Assembly (NCBI GenBank): GCA_028277515.1
Contig: JANQGC010000121.1
Coordinates: 1 to 21,429 of the forward strand
DNA from: Anaerolineae bacterium
Lineage (GTDB): Bacteria; Chloroflexota; Anaerolineae; Promineifilales; Promineifilaceae
Reading direction: 5' to 3'
DNA length: 21,429 nt
This document shows positions 1 to 6,674 of this stretch, piece after piece. Positions within the stretch are counted from its first letter, which is position 1; the number at the start of each line of letters is the position of its first letter. Both the position numbers and the translations under genes were made by a program. A model generated the notes under the pieces. The model did not search any database. It had not been told where the DNA came from and saw only the letters and a list, made by a program, of their open reading frames with translations.

Positions 1-966
1 TCGTTTATACTCATTGCGGGTGGCCATATAAGCAGCATGCGGACCGCCATAACCCATCGGCACACCAAAACGCTGAGTGTTACCGACAACGATGTCTGCA
101 CCAAATTCACCTGGCGCGCGAAGCAAGACCAGGGCCAGCAAGTCTGCGGCGACTGTAACCAACGCTCCCGCTTCATGTGCCCGTTCAACGAAGGCGCTGT
201 AATCGATGACATCCCCATTGGTTGCCGGGTATTGCAAAAGAACACCAAATGTGTCATCGTCGAATTCATAAGTTTCGTGGTCACCAACAACGATATCAAA
301 CCCAAGCGGTTCGGCGCGGGTTTGAATAACGGCTATGGTCTGGGGATGGCACAATTCAGAAATAAAGAATGTATTTGCCGTCGAACTTCTGGGTTGAGCA
401 CGGTTACTCAAGGTCATCGCCTCGGCCGCCGCCGTGCCTTCATCCAGCAAGGAAGAATTAGCGATTTCCAGGCCGGTCAGATCGGTGATCATGGTCTGGA
501 AATTGATCAAGGCTTCCAGGCGACCCTGGGCGATTTCGGCCTGGTAAGGCGTATATTGCGTATACCAACCAGGATTTTCTAAAATGTTGCGTTGAATGAC
601 CGGTGGCGTAATGGTGTCATAATACCCCATGCCGATAAATGAACGAAACACGCGATTTTGTGAAGCCAATTGGCGTAGATCGTCCAAAACGGAAGACTCA
701 CTGCGCGGTGGTTCTAGTTCAATTGGTTTGTCCAGACGGATTGCTTGAGGGATCGCCTCATCGATCAACGCTTCCAGGGAGGACAAACCCAGGAAATCTA
801 ACATATGAGTGACATCATGGCTGCGCGGCCCGATATGTCGTTTGACGAAGCGATCGGCCGGTCTTAACAGATCACGGTTGCGCAAGCCTGCGCCATTATC
901 CGAACCGGAGTGATTCGCTTCGATAACGTCTTGCCAATTTGTTTGGGGATAAGCGGAAATCGTCAT
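1..966 (-). CDS. gcvP: Glycine dehydrogenase (decarboxylating), P-protein, N-terminal part
   Basis: This is the PLP-dependent P-protein of the glycine cleavage system. It decarboxylates glycine and passes the aminomethyl group to the lipoyl arm of the H-protein. The reading frame is open from the ATG at 966 to the left edge (322 codons, no stop), so the C-terminal part, including the PLP lysine, is outside the window. Seen in the sequence: FVKRHIGP near residue 40, which marks the N-terminus of P-proteins; [31 protein letters not shown]; and [16 protein letters not shown] close to the edge. The RHIGP start and close spacing to gcvH fit the long single-chain form or its N-terminal half. AAGGTG lies about 10 bases before the ATG. 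It is 33 bases downstream of gcvH in the same operon and so lies under the glycine riboswitch. No gcvT is seen upstream; it may be further downstream or elsewhere. Confidence 0.96.
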   Translation of the reverse strand, partial: MTISAYPQTNWQDVIEANHSGSDNGAGLRNRDLLRPADRFVKRHIGPRSHDVTHMLDFLGLSSLEALIDEAIPQAIRLDKPIELEPPRSESSVLDDLRQLASQNRVFRSFIGMGYYDTITPPVIQRNILENPGWYTQYTPYQAEIAQGRLEALINFQTMITDLTGLEIANSSLLDEGTAAAEAMTLSNRAQPRSSTANTFFISELCHPQTIAVIQTRAEPLGFDIVVGDHETYEFDDDTFGVLLQYPATNGDVIDYSAFVERAHEAGALVTVAADLLALVLLRAPGEFGADIVVGNTQRFGVPMGYGGPHAAYMATRNEYKR

Positions 967-999
967 AATTTTTCACCTTAGGGAGGGAGAAGAAGCGAA

Positions 1000-1389
1000 T
1001 TATTCGCGCTCTTCACAATAGGCTTTATAAGCTATAGCGTCCATTAACTTTTCAAGCTGGGATGAATCACTCATGTTCGTCTTGATCATCCATGAATCAT
1101 ATGGTTCGCTGTTGATCGCTTCCGGTTCATCCAGTAGTTCTTCATTGACTGCTGTCACTTCTCCGGACACAGGCATCAACAAGTCGGCCGCAGCTTTTAC
1201 AGATTCGACTACTCCGAAGGTATCACCCATTTCAAATGAATCCCCTTCAGAGGGTAGTTCTAGAAAAACGATGTCAGATAGCGAATCTTGGGCATAATCG
1301 GTGATGCCGATCGTCGCTTCATCACCTTCAACCCGGATCCATTCATCATCATTGGTATAGTACAGATCGTCAAGAATTTTTGTGCTCAT
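1000..1389 (-). CDS. gcvH: Glycine cleavage system H-protein
   Basis: This is the lipoyl carrier that shuttles the aminomethyl intermediate between the P- and T-proteins. It encodes 129 residues, the usual size. The lipoylation motif ESVKAAADL is clear, with K65 the expected lipoyl lysine, and it is followed by MPVSGEVTAVNEELL. The N-terminus (YYTNDDEWIRVEGDEATIGITDYAQ) matches the family. The start at 1389 (MSTKILDD) is chosen because AAGGAG sits 7 bases upstream; the frame runs 15 codons further up, but that stretch lies in the riboswitch leader and has no ribosome binding site. It is the first gene of the gcvH-gcvP operon. The last codons contain a 16-base word that recurs twice in the 8438-8520 repeat. 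Confidence 0.97.
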   Translation of the reverse strand: MSTKILDDLYYTNDDEWIRVEGDEATIGITDYAQDSLSDIVFLELPSEGDSFEMGDTFGVVESVKAAADLLMPVSGEVTAVNEELLDEPEAINSEPYDSWMIKTNMSDSSQLEKLMDAIAYKAYCEERE

Positions 1390-1414
1390 GTTTAATCTCC
1401 TTGTGTTTGGGGAC

Positions 1415-1454
1415 AAAAAAAGGACGCATGGCAAAATTCATTTTGCCAGCGTCC
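1415..1454 (-). terminator. Intrinsic terminator forming the glycine riboswitch expression platform
   Basis: Read on the minus strand, GGACGC and GGCAAAA arms pair with TTTTGCC and GCGTCC around a 4-base loop, with only a small internal mismatch. A run of seven T follows, between the second aptamer and the gcvH ribosome binding site. The outer arm GCGTCC overlaps the 3' end of aptamer 2, the arrangement expected if glycine binding and terminator formation compete. The known logic of gcv leaders (glycine bound means read-through) makes this an ON switch by inference. Confidence 0.9.
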
Positions 1455-1657
1455 TCTGTTCTAAAACCTGAGAGTTTCGCCAGGAGCTGATCCTGGCTTG
1501 CCCCTTCGGTGCGTCAGCGCAGGTTTGAATGGCTTCCGCTTTCCAGAAGGCACCTGTCCGCCCGGTCCTTTTGCCTGAGAGATTCACTGGATATTTTCCA
1601 GCTTGCCCCTTCGGCGATGCCAATCTTGCCTGGCATTCTCTCCCGAACGGCCGTTCC
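1441..1657 (-). ncRNA. Tandem glycine riboswitch (two aptamers) in the gcvH-gcvP leader
   Basis: Two copies of the glycine aptamer signature are seen on the minus strand. Aptamer 1 (about 1565-1657) has CGGGAGAGA, GCCGAAGGGGCAA and TCTCTCAGGCAAAAGGAC. Aptamer 2 (about 1441-1560) has a second ACCGAAGGGGCAA and AACTCTCAGGTTTTAG. These are the hallmark P3/J and P1-proximal elements of the class. A short linker joins the two, as in classic tandem glycine sensors. The downstream terminator (1415-1454) acts as expression platform, and the controlled genes are those of glycine catabolism, so the ligand assignment is strong. Confidence 0.96.
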
Positions 1658-1691
1658 TATCTTTTGTTCCTGTATTTGAATGTATATTCCC

Positions 1692-1720
1692 ATTCTAAAT
1701 GGTGTCACCTTATTGCGCAA
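1692..1720 (-). promoter_or_regulatory. Sigma-70-type promoter for the riboswitch-gcvH-gcvP transcript
   Basis: On the minus strand TTGCGC (1715-1720) and TAGAAT (1692-1697) are separated by exactly 17 bases. Transcription would start near 1685, a little upstream of aptamer 1. The position relative to the riboswitch makes this the likely promoter; the start site itself is inferred. Confidence 0.7.
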
Positions 1721-1783
1721 GGAATTGAGACCTTTAGCTGCAAAAATTAATCTTGAAGTGACTGGCATATTTTAGAGATGGGA

Positions 1784-1789
1784 TACAAT
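1784..1789 (+). promoter_or_regulatory. -10 box (TACAAT) six bases before the alr start
   Basis: TACAAT ends 6 bases before the ATG at 1796, and there is no Shine-Dalgarno sequence. With the normal distance from -10 to start site, the mRNA would begin at or next to the ATG, that is, be leaderless. No good -35 is present (TGACTG lies 19 bases upstream). Confidence 0.5.
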
Positions 1790-1795
1790 AGATAA

Positions 1796-2974
1796 ATGCT
1801 AATACATCAGCCAACTATCAGTGAAAACGGCATTATTCGGCCGACAAACATTGAGATAGATCTTGACCGCCTGAGTGAAAATTACCGGACCATTGCCCGT
1901 GCGGTTGCTCCGGCGAAGGTGATGATTATTCTAAAAGCTAACGCCTATGGTCATGGTCTCATTCCGATTGCCCGGCATATGGTGTCTTTAGGGGCGGCTT
2001 ACCTGGGCGTGGCCTATTTGGAAGAAGGTATCATGCTGCGCGAAGCTGGGATTGAGGCGCCCATCCTTGTTCTTGGAGGAATTATCGGCAACCAGGTTCC
2101 TAAGTTTTTGGAACATGATTTAACCTTGACCGCTTCTTCGGTTGAGAAACTGGAGCAGATCGACGAAACGGCCGGTCGCATGGGAGCAACAGCCAAAGTC
2201 CACCTGAAAATCGACACGGGGATGGAGCGCATTGGTGTACATTACTACAGCGCATCAACATTGCTGGAAGCGTCGCTTGGTTGTCTTCATACGGAAGTGG
2301 AAGGCATCTTCTCCCATTTTGCCAACGCGGAGACGGCCGACTTAAGCTCTGCTCTGCTCCAGCTAGAGCGTTTCAACGATGTGTTGCAGTTTTACAATCG
2401 CCGAGGATTGGTCCAGCCACCCTTACGACACATGGCAAACTCCGGGGCGATCTTACAGCTTCCGCAAAGCCACTTTGATATGGTCCGGGCCGGGATTCTC
2501 CTTTATGGTGTGTATCCTTCTGATGAGGTTGAGCGTACGATTTCTGTGTCTCCGGCCTTGACCTGGAAGTCCCGTGTCGTTTTCTTTAAGGTGGTCAAGC
2601 CTGGCCATCCGGTGAGCTATGGTTCAACCTGGCAAAGCGATAAGATGACGCGCGTGGTGACGATTCCCGTGGGATATGGAGATGGATATTTTCGGCGGAT
2701 GTCGGATCGAGCAGAGGTCATCATCCGTAGTAAGCGGTATCCGGTAGTAGGCCGCATTTGTATGGATCAATTGATGGTTAATATTGGCTGGGAGTCGGCT
2801 TATAATAACGATGAAGTTATATTATTAGGTAAAGACGAGCAGACAGGCGTCTCAATCACTTCTGAAGATATGGCCGGTTGGGCGGGGACGATTCCATATG
2901 AGGTGCTGACCAATATCAATACGCGGGTGCCGAGATTATACTACGGTAAAGAGGGAAACAGCGATATTAGTTAA
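1796..2974 (+). CDS. alr: Alanine racemase
   Basis: This PLP enzyme interconverts L- and D-alanine and supplies D-Ala for peptidoglycan. It has 392 residues, normal for the family. Seen: IILKANAYGHG near residue 47 (K47 forms the internal aldimine), HLKIDTGMERIGV, HMANSGAILQLP, RAGILLYGVYPS, PVSYGSTW (the catalytic tyrosine of the C-terminal beta domain), TIPVGYGDGYFRRMS and GRICMDQLMVN. The ATG at 1796 is used because it is the only sensible start, but it lacks a ribosome binding site and follows a -10 box directly. It runs divergently from the gcv operon, and its stop overlaps tail-to-tail with the stop of the HIT gene on the other strand. Confidence 0.96.
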   Translation: MLIHQPTISENGIIRPTNIEIDLDRLSENYRTIARAVAPAKVMIILKANAYGHGLIPIARHMVSLGAAYLGVAYLEEGIMLREAGIEAPILVLGGIIGNQVPKFLEHDLTLTASSVEKLEQIDETAGRMGATAKVHLKIDTGMERIGVHYYSASTLLEASLGCLHTEVEGIFSHFANAETADLSSALLQLERFNDVLQFYNRRGLVQPPLRHMANSGAILQLPQSHFDMVRAGILLYGVYPSDEVERTISVSPALTWKSRVVFFKVVKPGHPVSYGSTWQSDKMTRVVTIPVGYGDGYFRRMSDRAEVIIRSKRYPVVGRICMDQLMVNIGWESAYNNDEVILLGKDEQTGVSITSEDMAGWAGTIPYEVLTNINTRVPRLYYGKEGNSDIS

Positions 2975-3333
2975 TAATCTTCTGAAACTAAATGAAAATG
3001 AAGATGGGGCACATTCTGATAAGCGCCACCGTTGCTGATCAAGCGATAGCCTTTCGCTTCAAGTTTAAATTTGGGCACAAGCATTTGCACGGCCGAGACC
3101 AGATCGGTGAGGAAATCACGGTCAGTCTCTGTTATATCCATTAAACTTCCACGATTTATTTTGGGCACAATCAAAATATGCAGGGGATAAGCTGGTTGGG
3201 GATGGTGAAAGGCCAGTAACGTTTTTGATTCATATAGCCGCTTTGCCGGGATCATGAAACTCATGTATGTAAATATAAAGCCAAGTAATCGATGGCTGAT
3301 TGAGGAGCGAGCCAGAGCAAGCCTGAGGCTCAT
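2971..3333 (-). CDS. HIT-family (histidine triad) protein
   Basis: A small nucleotide-binding/hydrolase family protein of 120 residues. Seen: IPAKRLYESKTLLAFHHPQP, then YPLHILIVPK and the C-terminal triad PHLHFHLVSE (HxHxH). HIT proteins cleave phosphoramidate or nucleotide phosphoanhydride bonds; the substrate here is unknown. The segment FIFTYMSFMIPAK aligns with the usual CIFCKIxxGEIPAK, but both cysteines of the common CxxC zinc site are replaced. No ribosome binding site is seen for the ATG at 3333. It starts 7 bases after the stop of the upstream Cys-rich gene, so translational coupling is possible. An alternative ATG at 3264 follows TATATT by 7 bases but would remove part of the fold. 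Confidence 0.85.
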   Translation of the reverse strand: MSLRLALARSSISHRLLGFIFTYMSFMIPAKRLYESKTLLAFHHPQPAYPLHILIVPKINRGSLMDITETDRDFLTDLVSAVQMLVPKFKLEAKGYRLISNGGAYQNVPHLHFHLVSEDY

Positions 3334-3340
3334 TTACAAT

Positions 3341-3577
3341 TCATGGGCCGAATTTATCGAGGTGTGGCGCGTAAAAACAGCGACAGCCTTGGGGATGAGA
3401 GCAGCCTTCATGGGGCAACTGCGGAACGTCGTCCAGTTCATAAACCCCTTCCATAGCGTCACAATATGGGCAGCTATCGCGGCTGGCGAATATACGCACC
3501 TTCGTCGCCAGCCCGGCACGAATTTTTTCAAGGGCAGCTTCTTGTTCAGCTTGTCTGTCACTCATTGTTGTTGCCAC
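3341..3577 (-). CDS. Small Cys-rich protein, possible zinc-binding, unknown function
   Basis: 78 residues from a GTG start with AAGGA eight bases upstream; an ATG four codons in (3565) is the alternative. The N-terminal half is charged and probably helical (DRQAEQEAALEKIRAGLATK). The C-terminal half carries CPYC, then GVYELDDVPQLP, then CSHPQGCRC. The CxxC plus CxHxxxxCxC spacing suggests one zinc site. The pattern resembles the C-terminal 'CxxC...P.LP..xxCRC' tail of phage Mu F-like head morphogenesis proteins, but nothing else phage-like is present, so this is only a resemblance. It lies directly upstream of the HIT gene (7-base gap) in a likely two-gene operon. Confidence 0.72.
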   Translation of the reverse strand: MATTMSDRQAEQEAALEKIRAGLATKVRIFASRDSCPYCDAMEGVYELDDVPQLPHEGCSHPQGCRCFYAPHLDKFGP

Positions 3578-3750
3578 GAATCCTATCCTTAATCATGAAA
3601 CACACCCTCTGTTTCGCCTGAACTTTTATCATATTTAGCGTCAAGACGGTATATGATAGTGGTCTTTTTCCTCTTGAACGATGGTGGGATTGTACGTTTG
3701 AGTGCCTATAAAGACAAGATCAACGGGAGATCTAAATAAAGCAGTACTTT

Positions 3751-3759
3751 TGCTATAAT
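3751..3759 (+). promoter_or_regulatory. Extended -10 promoter upstream of the 121-residue protein gene
   Basis: TGC followed by a perfect TATAAT (3754-3759) forms an extended -10 element, which can work without a strong -35; none is obvious. It would give a leader of about 90 bases before the ATG at 3857. It lies in the 279-base divergent region between this gene and the Cys-rich protein gene. Confidence 0.6.
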
Positions 3760-3856
3760 GGGTTTACGCCCAAAGGTCCAGTTAAAGTGGGTTTAAAGAT
3801 TAAATGATGATTTATTTGTTTGTTTTCTATGTCAATATATAAATGGAGAATTTAAG

Positions 3857-4222
3857 ATGGGGTTCTTAAAGAGATTATTTGGTGGTGGAGAGAAAAAACC
3901 AAAAGAATATGTGGATACCCGTGGAGTCTATTTTCATGTTCGCTGTCATAATTGCGCTACGATTTCCCGCTTGCGGGCGGATAAAGAATACGACCTGATC
4001 CGCGAAGGGGATGGTTTTGTCTGGCATAAAACGATCGTTGATAATCGGTGTTTTCGGCCGATGCCCACAGTTGTGACATTGGATAAGGCTTACCAGATTG
4101 TGAGCGCGGACATTACCGGGGGAGAATTCGTGAGTGAAGATGAATATAATGCCTGGCTGGAATCCCGAAATGCACCGGCTGATGTGGAGGAACCTACAGA
4201 AGGAGATGATGAAGAAGAGTAG
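3857..4222 (+). CDS. Conserved hypothetical protein, Chloroflexota-type 'GFLKRLFGG' family
   Basis: 121 residues with GGAG eight bases before the ATG. It begins MGFLKRLFGGGEKK, a short basic amphipathic segment that could touch the membrane. A compact core follows: GVYFHVRCHNCATISRLRADKEYDL, with a CxxC pair, then WHKTIVDNRCFRPMPTVVTLD and GGEFVSEDEYNAWLES. The tail is very acidic (about 20 residues rich in E/D). I recall similar short proteins in Anaerolineae genomes, annotated as hypothetical; no function is known to me. The CxxC and later Cys might bind metal. It is followed 37 bases later by a glutaredoxin-like gene, likely in one transcript. Confidence 0.85.
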   Translation: MGFLKRLFGGGEKKPKEYVDTRGVYFHVRCHNCATISRLRADKEYDLIREGDGFVWHKTIVDNRCFRPMPTVVTLDKAYQIVSADITGGEFVSEDEYNAWLESRNAPADVEEPTEGDDEEE

Positions 4223-4259
4223 ACTTAAATGAAAAATACTCAATTGAGGTATGCATTAA

Positions 4260-4547
4260 ATGTCGGAATCTATCGTGATTTATACATCGAGATTTTGCCT
4301 GCACTCCCGCATGGTGCAGCGTTTTTTTCAGGGGCAGAATTTTCCAGTCGAATTTATCAGCATTGATGGTAACCAGGATGCCCGGGAGCGCGTGATGGCT
4401 CTGAATAGGGGCTATGCCAGTGTGCCAACCTTGCTATTCCCGGATGGAACGCAATTAACAGAACCCTCAATGGGGGAAATAAAGTCAAAATTGGGGATTG
4501 ACGATCCGGGTGTTGTAGATCGACTGAAAGGGATTTTGGGTAAGTAG
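4260..4547 (+). CDS. Glutaredoxin-like (mycoredoxin-type) small thioredoxin-fold protein
   Basis: 95 residues with a GAGGT ribosome binding site nine bases upstream. The fold signature is visible: IVIYTSRFCLHSRMVQRFF (strand, active site, helix 1), FPVEFISIDGNQDARERV, and the cis-proline loop SVPTLLFPDGTQL. The active site is CLHS rather than CPYC or CPWC, so only the N-terminal cysteine of the usual pair remains, as in monothiol glutaredoxins. By family it would act in thiol-disulfide exchange, deglutathionylation or a mycothiol-type equivalent; the real partner is unknown. It is downstream of and probably co-transcribed with the CxxC-containing 121-residue protein. Confidence 0.82.
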   Translation: MSESIVIYTSRFCLHSRMVQRFFQGQNFPVEFISIDGNQDARERVMALNRGYASVPTLLFPDGTQLTEPSMGEIKSKLGIDDPGVVDRLKGILGK

Positions 4548-4587
4548 ATTCAATGTGGCCGATGTGATGATTCAGTTTGGGATTTTG

Positions 4588-6258
4588 TTAATATTTTTTG
4601 CCTCTATTTTGCCCGTTTTGTTTTCTCAAATAATAAAGGACCGTCGCTGAGATCATTCCTGAGGCTCCGAGAATACTCCAGCTCAACTGTTTCAGGCTTT
4701 TACTCATTTGCTCTTGATTTTTTATTTCTTTGGGATCTTGTTTGTTTTGAACGGCGATCCGCCCCTTCTCTGCCATTTCCAACAGACGTAAAATTCGGGG
4801 AGGCATTTCCAGGTAGGGCCGGATACCCTGTAATATCATCTCGCGACTCATCTCACGCAGGTCCTCTCCTGATTGCAGTCCGGAGAGCCGGCGGCCGTAT
4901 TTTTCGATCTGGTGCCAGGCATTAATGTCAGGGTCAAGCTGGGAAACAAGGCCCATCACCATCCCCAATGCACGGCCGAGATAGATAAAATCTTGCGGAA
5001 TCTGAAAAGGAAAATCGAAAAGTAGATCACGATATTCGCTGGTGATTTCCTGGACTTCCTTAGGATCGGGGCGGGAAATATCGAGCAGCTTGCGCCCCCA
5101 AATATGGTCCAGCACGGTTGACTGCGCTTCATTGATGCGGTCGATGTCCGCTCCCGGCAGTAGAAAACCCAAATCCTGGTATGCTTCTGTTAACTGCCGA
5201 GCATCACGCTGCATGACACTGATAATGACTTTGCGCAGGTTATCGCCAACGAGGCTGGGGACATGACCGACCATGCCGAAGTCGATGAAAATGAGCATAA
5301 ACGGCCGTGTTCCCGGTTCACCTTCCCAATTGGTTTGAGGGCGCACAAACAGGTTGCCCGGATGCGGATCAGCATGAAAGAAGCCCTCATCAAATATCTG
5401 CTTAAAGTAAGCATCTAGTAAACTGTTGGCCACCGCTTTTGGATCGATTCCCATATTGATTAAGGAGGCAATGTCGGCAATTTTGAGCGTTTCCACATTT
5501 TCAAGCACCAAAACACGACGTGTGCTGTGCCGGCGATAAACGGCCGGAATATAAATCTGCGTATCCTGGGCGTGAATTTGGGCAAAACGTTCGACGTTGA
5601 GCGCTTCCAACTCATAATCAAGCTCATCCCATAAAGTCCGTGAAAATTCCTCCAGCAGCGCCGGCACATCAGCCCGGCGGCGAATAGGGGGATAGCGCAT
5701 TAAAATGCGAGCTACAAGGCTAAGCGCAGAGAGATCGGTGCGCACCATATCTTCAATTTGGGGGCGCTGCACCTTGACGACCACGGCCTGGCCTGTATCC
5801 TGCTGCTCATCATCAGGCAATAGCCACGCACGATGAGCCTGGCCTAGAGAAGCAGCGGCGATTGGCTCTTCTTCGATGTGCGTGAAGCGGAGTTCAAGAT
5901 TACCCAGGTCGGCGTTGAGAATCGTTTCGATCTGGCTCCAGGGGACGGCCGGGACTTCATCTTGCAGTCCCTTTAATTCATCGGTGATGTCTTTGGGCAG
6001 TATGTCGACGCGTGTGCTCAAAAACTGGCCTAACTTAATCATCACGCCACCCATTTCCACGGCTAACAGGCGAAAGCGGGCGGCCCATTTGCGGTGCCGG
6101 CCGGATCTTGTCTGCCGCGCGCGCCAGCCCAGGAATGGAACGCGAGCCAGCAGCAAATCCCACAGAATGACATGAATAATCATGCTCACAAAAAAGATGA
6201 GAATCCGCCGAAAGCGTCTATTGTCAATGAATGATGGCGGTCCAGGGCTTGTGTCCAT
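4588..6258 (-). CDS. AarF/UbiB (ABC1) family atypical kinase, membrane-anchored
   Basis: 556 residues from the ATG at 6258. The UbiB signature is complete: MIKLGQFLSTRVDILP (the KxGQ motif, K74), AAASLGQAHRA (the A-rich loop replacing a normal P-loop, about 134-143), VVKVQRP (K162), FHADPHPGNLFV (catalytic loop) and FIDFGMVGHV (the DFG-like motif). One membrane segment is near residues 18-38, and a C-terminal hydrophobic helix (about 530-550) ends in a basic tail. UbiB proteins are ATPases linked to isoprenoid-quinone or lipid metabolism; the exact substrate in this lineage is unknown. A GTG at 6297 would add 13 residues. The ATG is preferred because TATATT lies 7 bases upstream of it and an inverted repeat occupies the longer version's extra codons. 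It runs convergent with the glutaredoxin-like gene. Confidence 0.9.
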   Translation of the reverse strand: MDTSPGPPSFIDNRRFRRILIFFVSMIIHVILWDLLLARVPFLGWRARQTRSGRHRKWAARFRLLAVEMGGVMIKLGQFLSTRVDILPKDITDELKGLQDEVPAVPWSQIETILNADLGNLELRFTHIEEEPIAAASLGQAHRAWLLPDDEQQDTGQAVVVKVQRPQIEDMVRTDLSALSLVARILMRYPPIRRRADVPALLEEFSRTLWDELDYELEALNVERFAQIHAQDTQIYIPAVYRRHSTRRVLVLENVETLKIADIASLINMGIDPKAVANSLLDAYFKQIFDEGFFHADPHPGNLFVRPQTNWEGEPGTRPFMLIFIDFGMVGHVPSLVGDNLRKVIISVMQRDARQLTEAYQDLGFLLPGADIDRINEAQSTVLDHIWGRKLLDISRPDPKEVQEITSEYRDLLFDFPFQIPQDFIYLGRALGMVMGLVSQLDPDINAWHQIEKYGRRLSGLQSGEDLREMSREMILQGIRPYLEMPPRILRLLEMAEKGRIAVQNKQDPKEIKNQEQMSKSLKQLSWSILGASGMISATVLYYLRKQNGQNRGKKY

Positions 6259-6265
6259 GGCAAAT

Positions 6266-6309
6266 AATATAAAACGTGAAGCGTGAGTGTTCTTCACGAT
6301 TCACGTTTT
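6266..6309 (-). promoter_or_regulatory. Possible promoter -10 and dyad operator before the UbiB-family gene
   Basis: AAAACGTGAA (6271-6280) and TTCACGTTTT (6300-6309) form exact 10-base inverted arms, and a second inner pair, CGTGAAG and CTTCACG, lies inside. The dyad overlaps the -10-like TATATT (6266-6271) that precedes the ATG at 6258 by 7 bases. The position suits a repressor site. The regulator is unknown, and the -35 is weak. Confidence 0.45.
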
Positions 6310-6316
6310 CCGGTTC

Positions 6317-6353
6317 AAAAAAAATGGGCTTCACCCAACCATTGGATGAAGCC
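6317..6353 (-). terminator. Intrinsic terminator after tRNA-Glu
   Basis: On the minus strand GGCTTCATCCAA pairs with TTGGGTGAAGCC (12 base pairs, one a G-T) around a 3-base loop, followed by CA and eight T. It starts 8 bases after the tRNA 3' end, so it ends the tRNA-Glu transcript before the UbiB-family gene. Confidence 0.92.
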
Positions 6354-6361
6354 TCTCTGTA

Positions 6362-6434
6362 TGCCCCATAGGGGACTCGAACCCCTGTTTCGGCCTTGAG
6401 AGGGCCGCGTCCTGGGCCGCTAGACGAATGGGGC
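6362..6434 (-). tRNA. tRNA-Glu (anticodon CTC)
   Basis: The minus-strand sequence folds as a full cloverleaf. The acceptor is GCCCCAT/ATGGGGC, the anticodon stem CGGCC/GGCCG closes loop CTCTCAA with anticodon CTC, and the T arm is GGGGTTCGAGTCCCC. The D arm GTCTAGCGGCCCAGGAC is typical of tRNA-Glu. The discriminator is A, and the CCA end is not encoded. Confidence 0.97.
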
Positions 6435-6446
6435 CAGGGTAGCGAG

Positions 6447-6475
6447 ATTCTAACAAACGGCCGTTCCCCTGTCAA
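6447..6475 (-). promoter_or_regulatory. tRNA-Glu promoter
   Basis: TTGACA (6470-6475, perfect) and TAGAAT (6447-6452) on the minus strand are 17 bases apart, and the tRNA begins 12 bases after the -10. The spacer contains AACGGCCGTT, one copy of the window-wide CGGCCG word. Confidence 0.85.
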
Positions 6476-6560
6476 AAAGGGATGCATATTATGAGGAATA
6501 GCGTACCATACATACCTTGATCTGAAATTAGTGAGTTGCAGATTGTAAAAAAGAAGAAAA

Positions 6561-6660
6561 TTATTAATTGTTGAATTGGTGAACTGCGAATTGTTAATAG
6601 ATGCTAGCCTGAGCGTTTTCATTAATAATTCAACAGTTCAACAATTTTCCATTAATTATT
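6561..6660. repeat. Inverted pair of AT-rich interspersed repeats (copies A and B)
   Basis: Copy A has TGAACTGCGAATTGTTAAT at 6580-6598 on plus. Copy B, at 6621-6640, is a diverged copy on the opposite strand (reverse complement TGAACTGTTGAATTATTAAT). They flank a 22-base centre and could form a cruciform. Two more copies of the same word lie at 7618-7636 and 12497-12515. A long reading frame beginning at 6576 runs through this repeat into the EamA gene, but the repeat is unlikely to be coding. Confidence 0.75.
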
Positions 6661-6674
6661 CTCTTACTATTCGA

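Noticed and set aside
37..582. 181-codon plus-strand frame at the left edge
   Set aside because: It is the shadow of gcvP, which translates cleanly on the minus strand through the same bases with strong family motifs.
1500..1630. CRISPR or other tandem repeat array, because of the two similar GCCCCTTCGG blocks
   Set aside because: The two blocks are the two aptamers of the tandem glycine riboswitch.
3341..3577. Prophage remnant, from the Mu F-like C-terminal Cys pattern
   Set aside because: There are no other phage genes, integrase or attachment sites; the resemblance is limited to a short Cys motif.
6224..6622. 132-codon minus-strand frame across the tRNA-Glu region
   Set aside because: It runs straight through a functional tRNA and its terminator, so it cannot be a normal gene.
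6576..6674. 33 extra N-terminal codons for the EamA gene (MVNCELLIDASL...)
   Set aside because: These codons are made of the AT-rich interspersed repeat and its inverted partner, and they do not look like a membrane-protein start; MIEKIEQK at 6675 is better.
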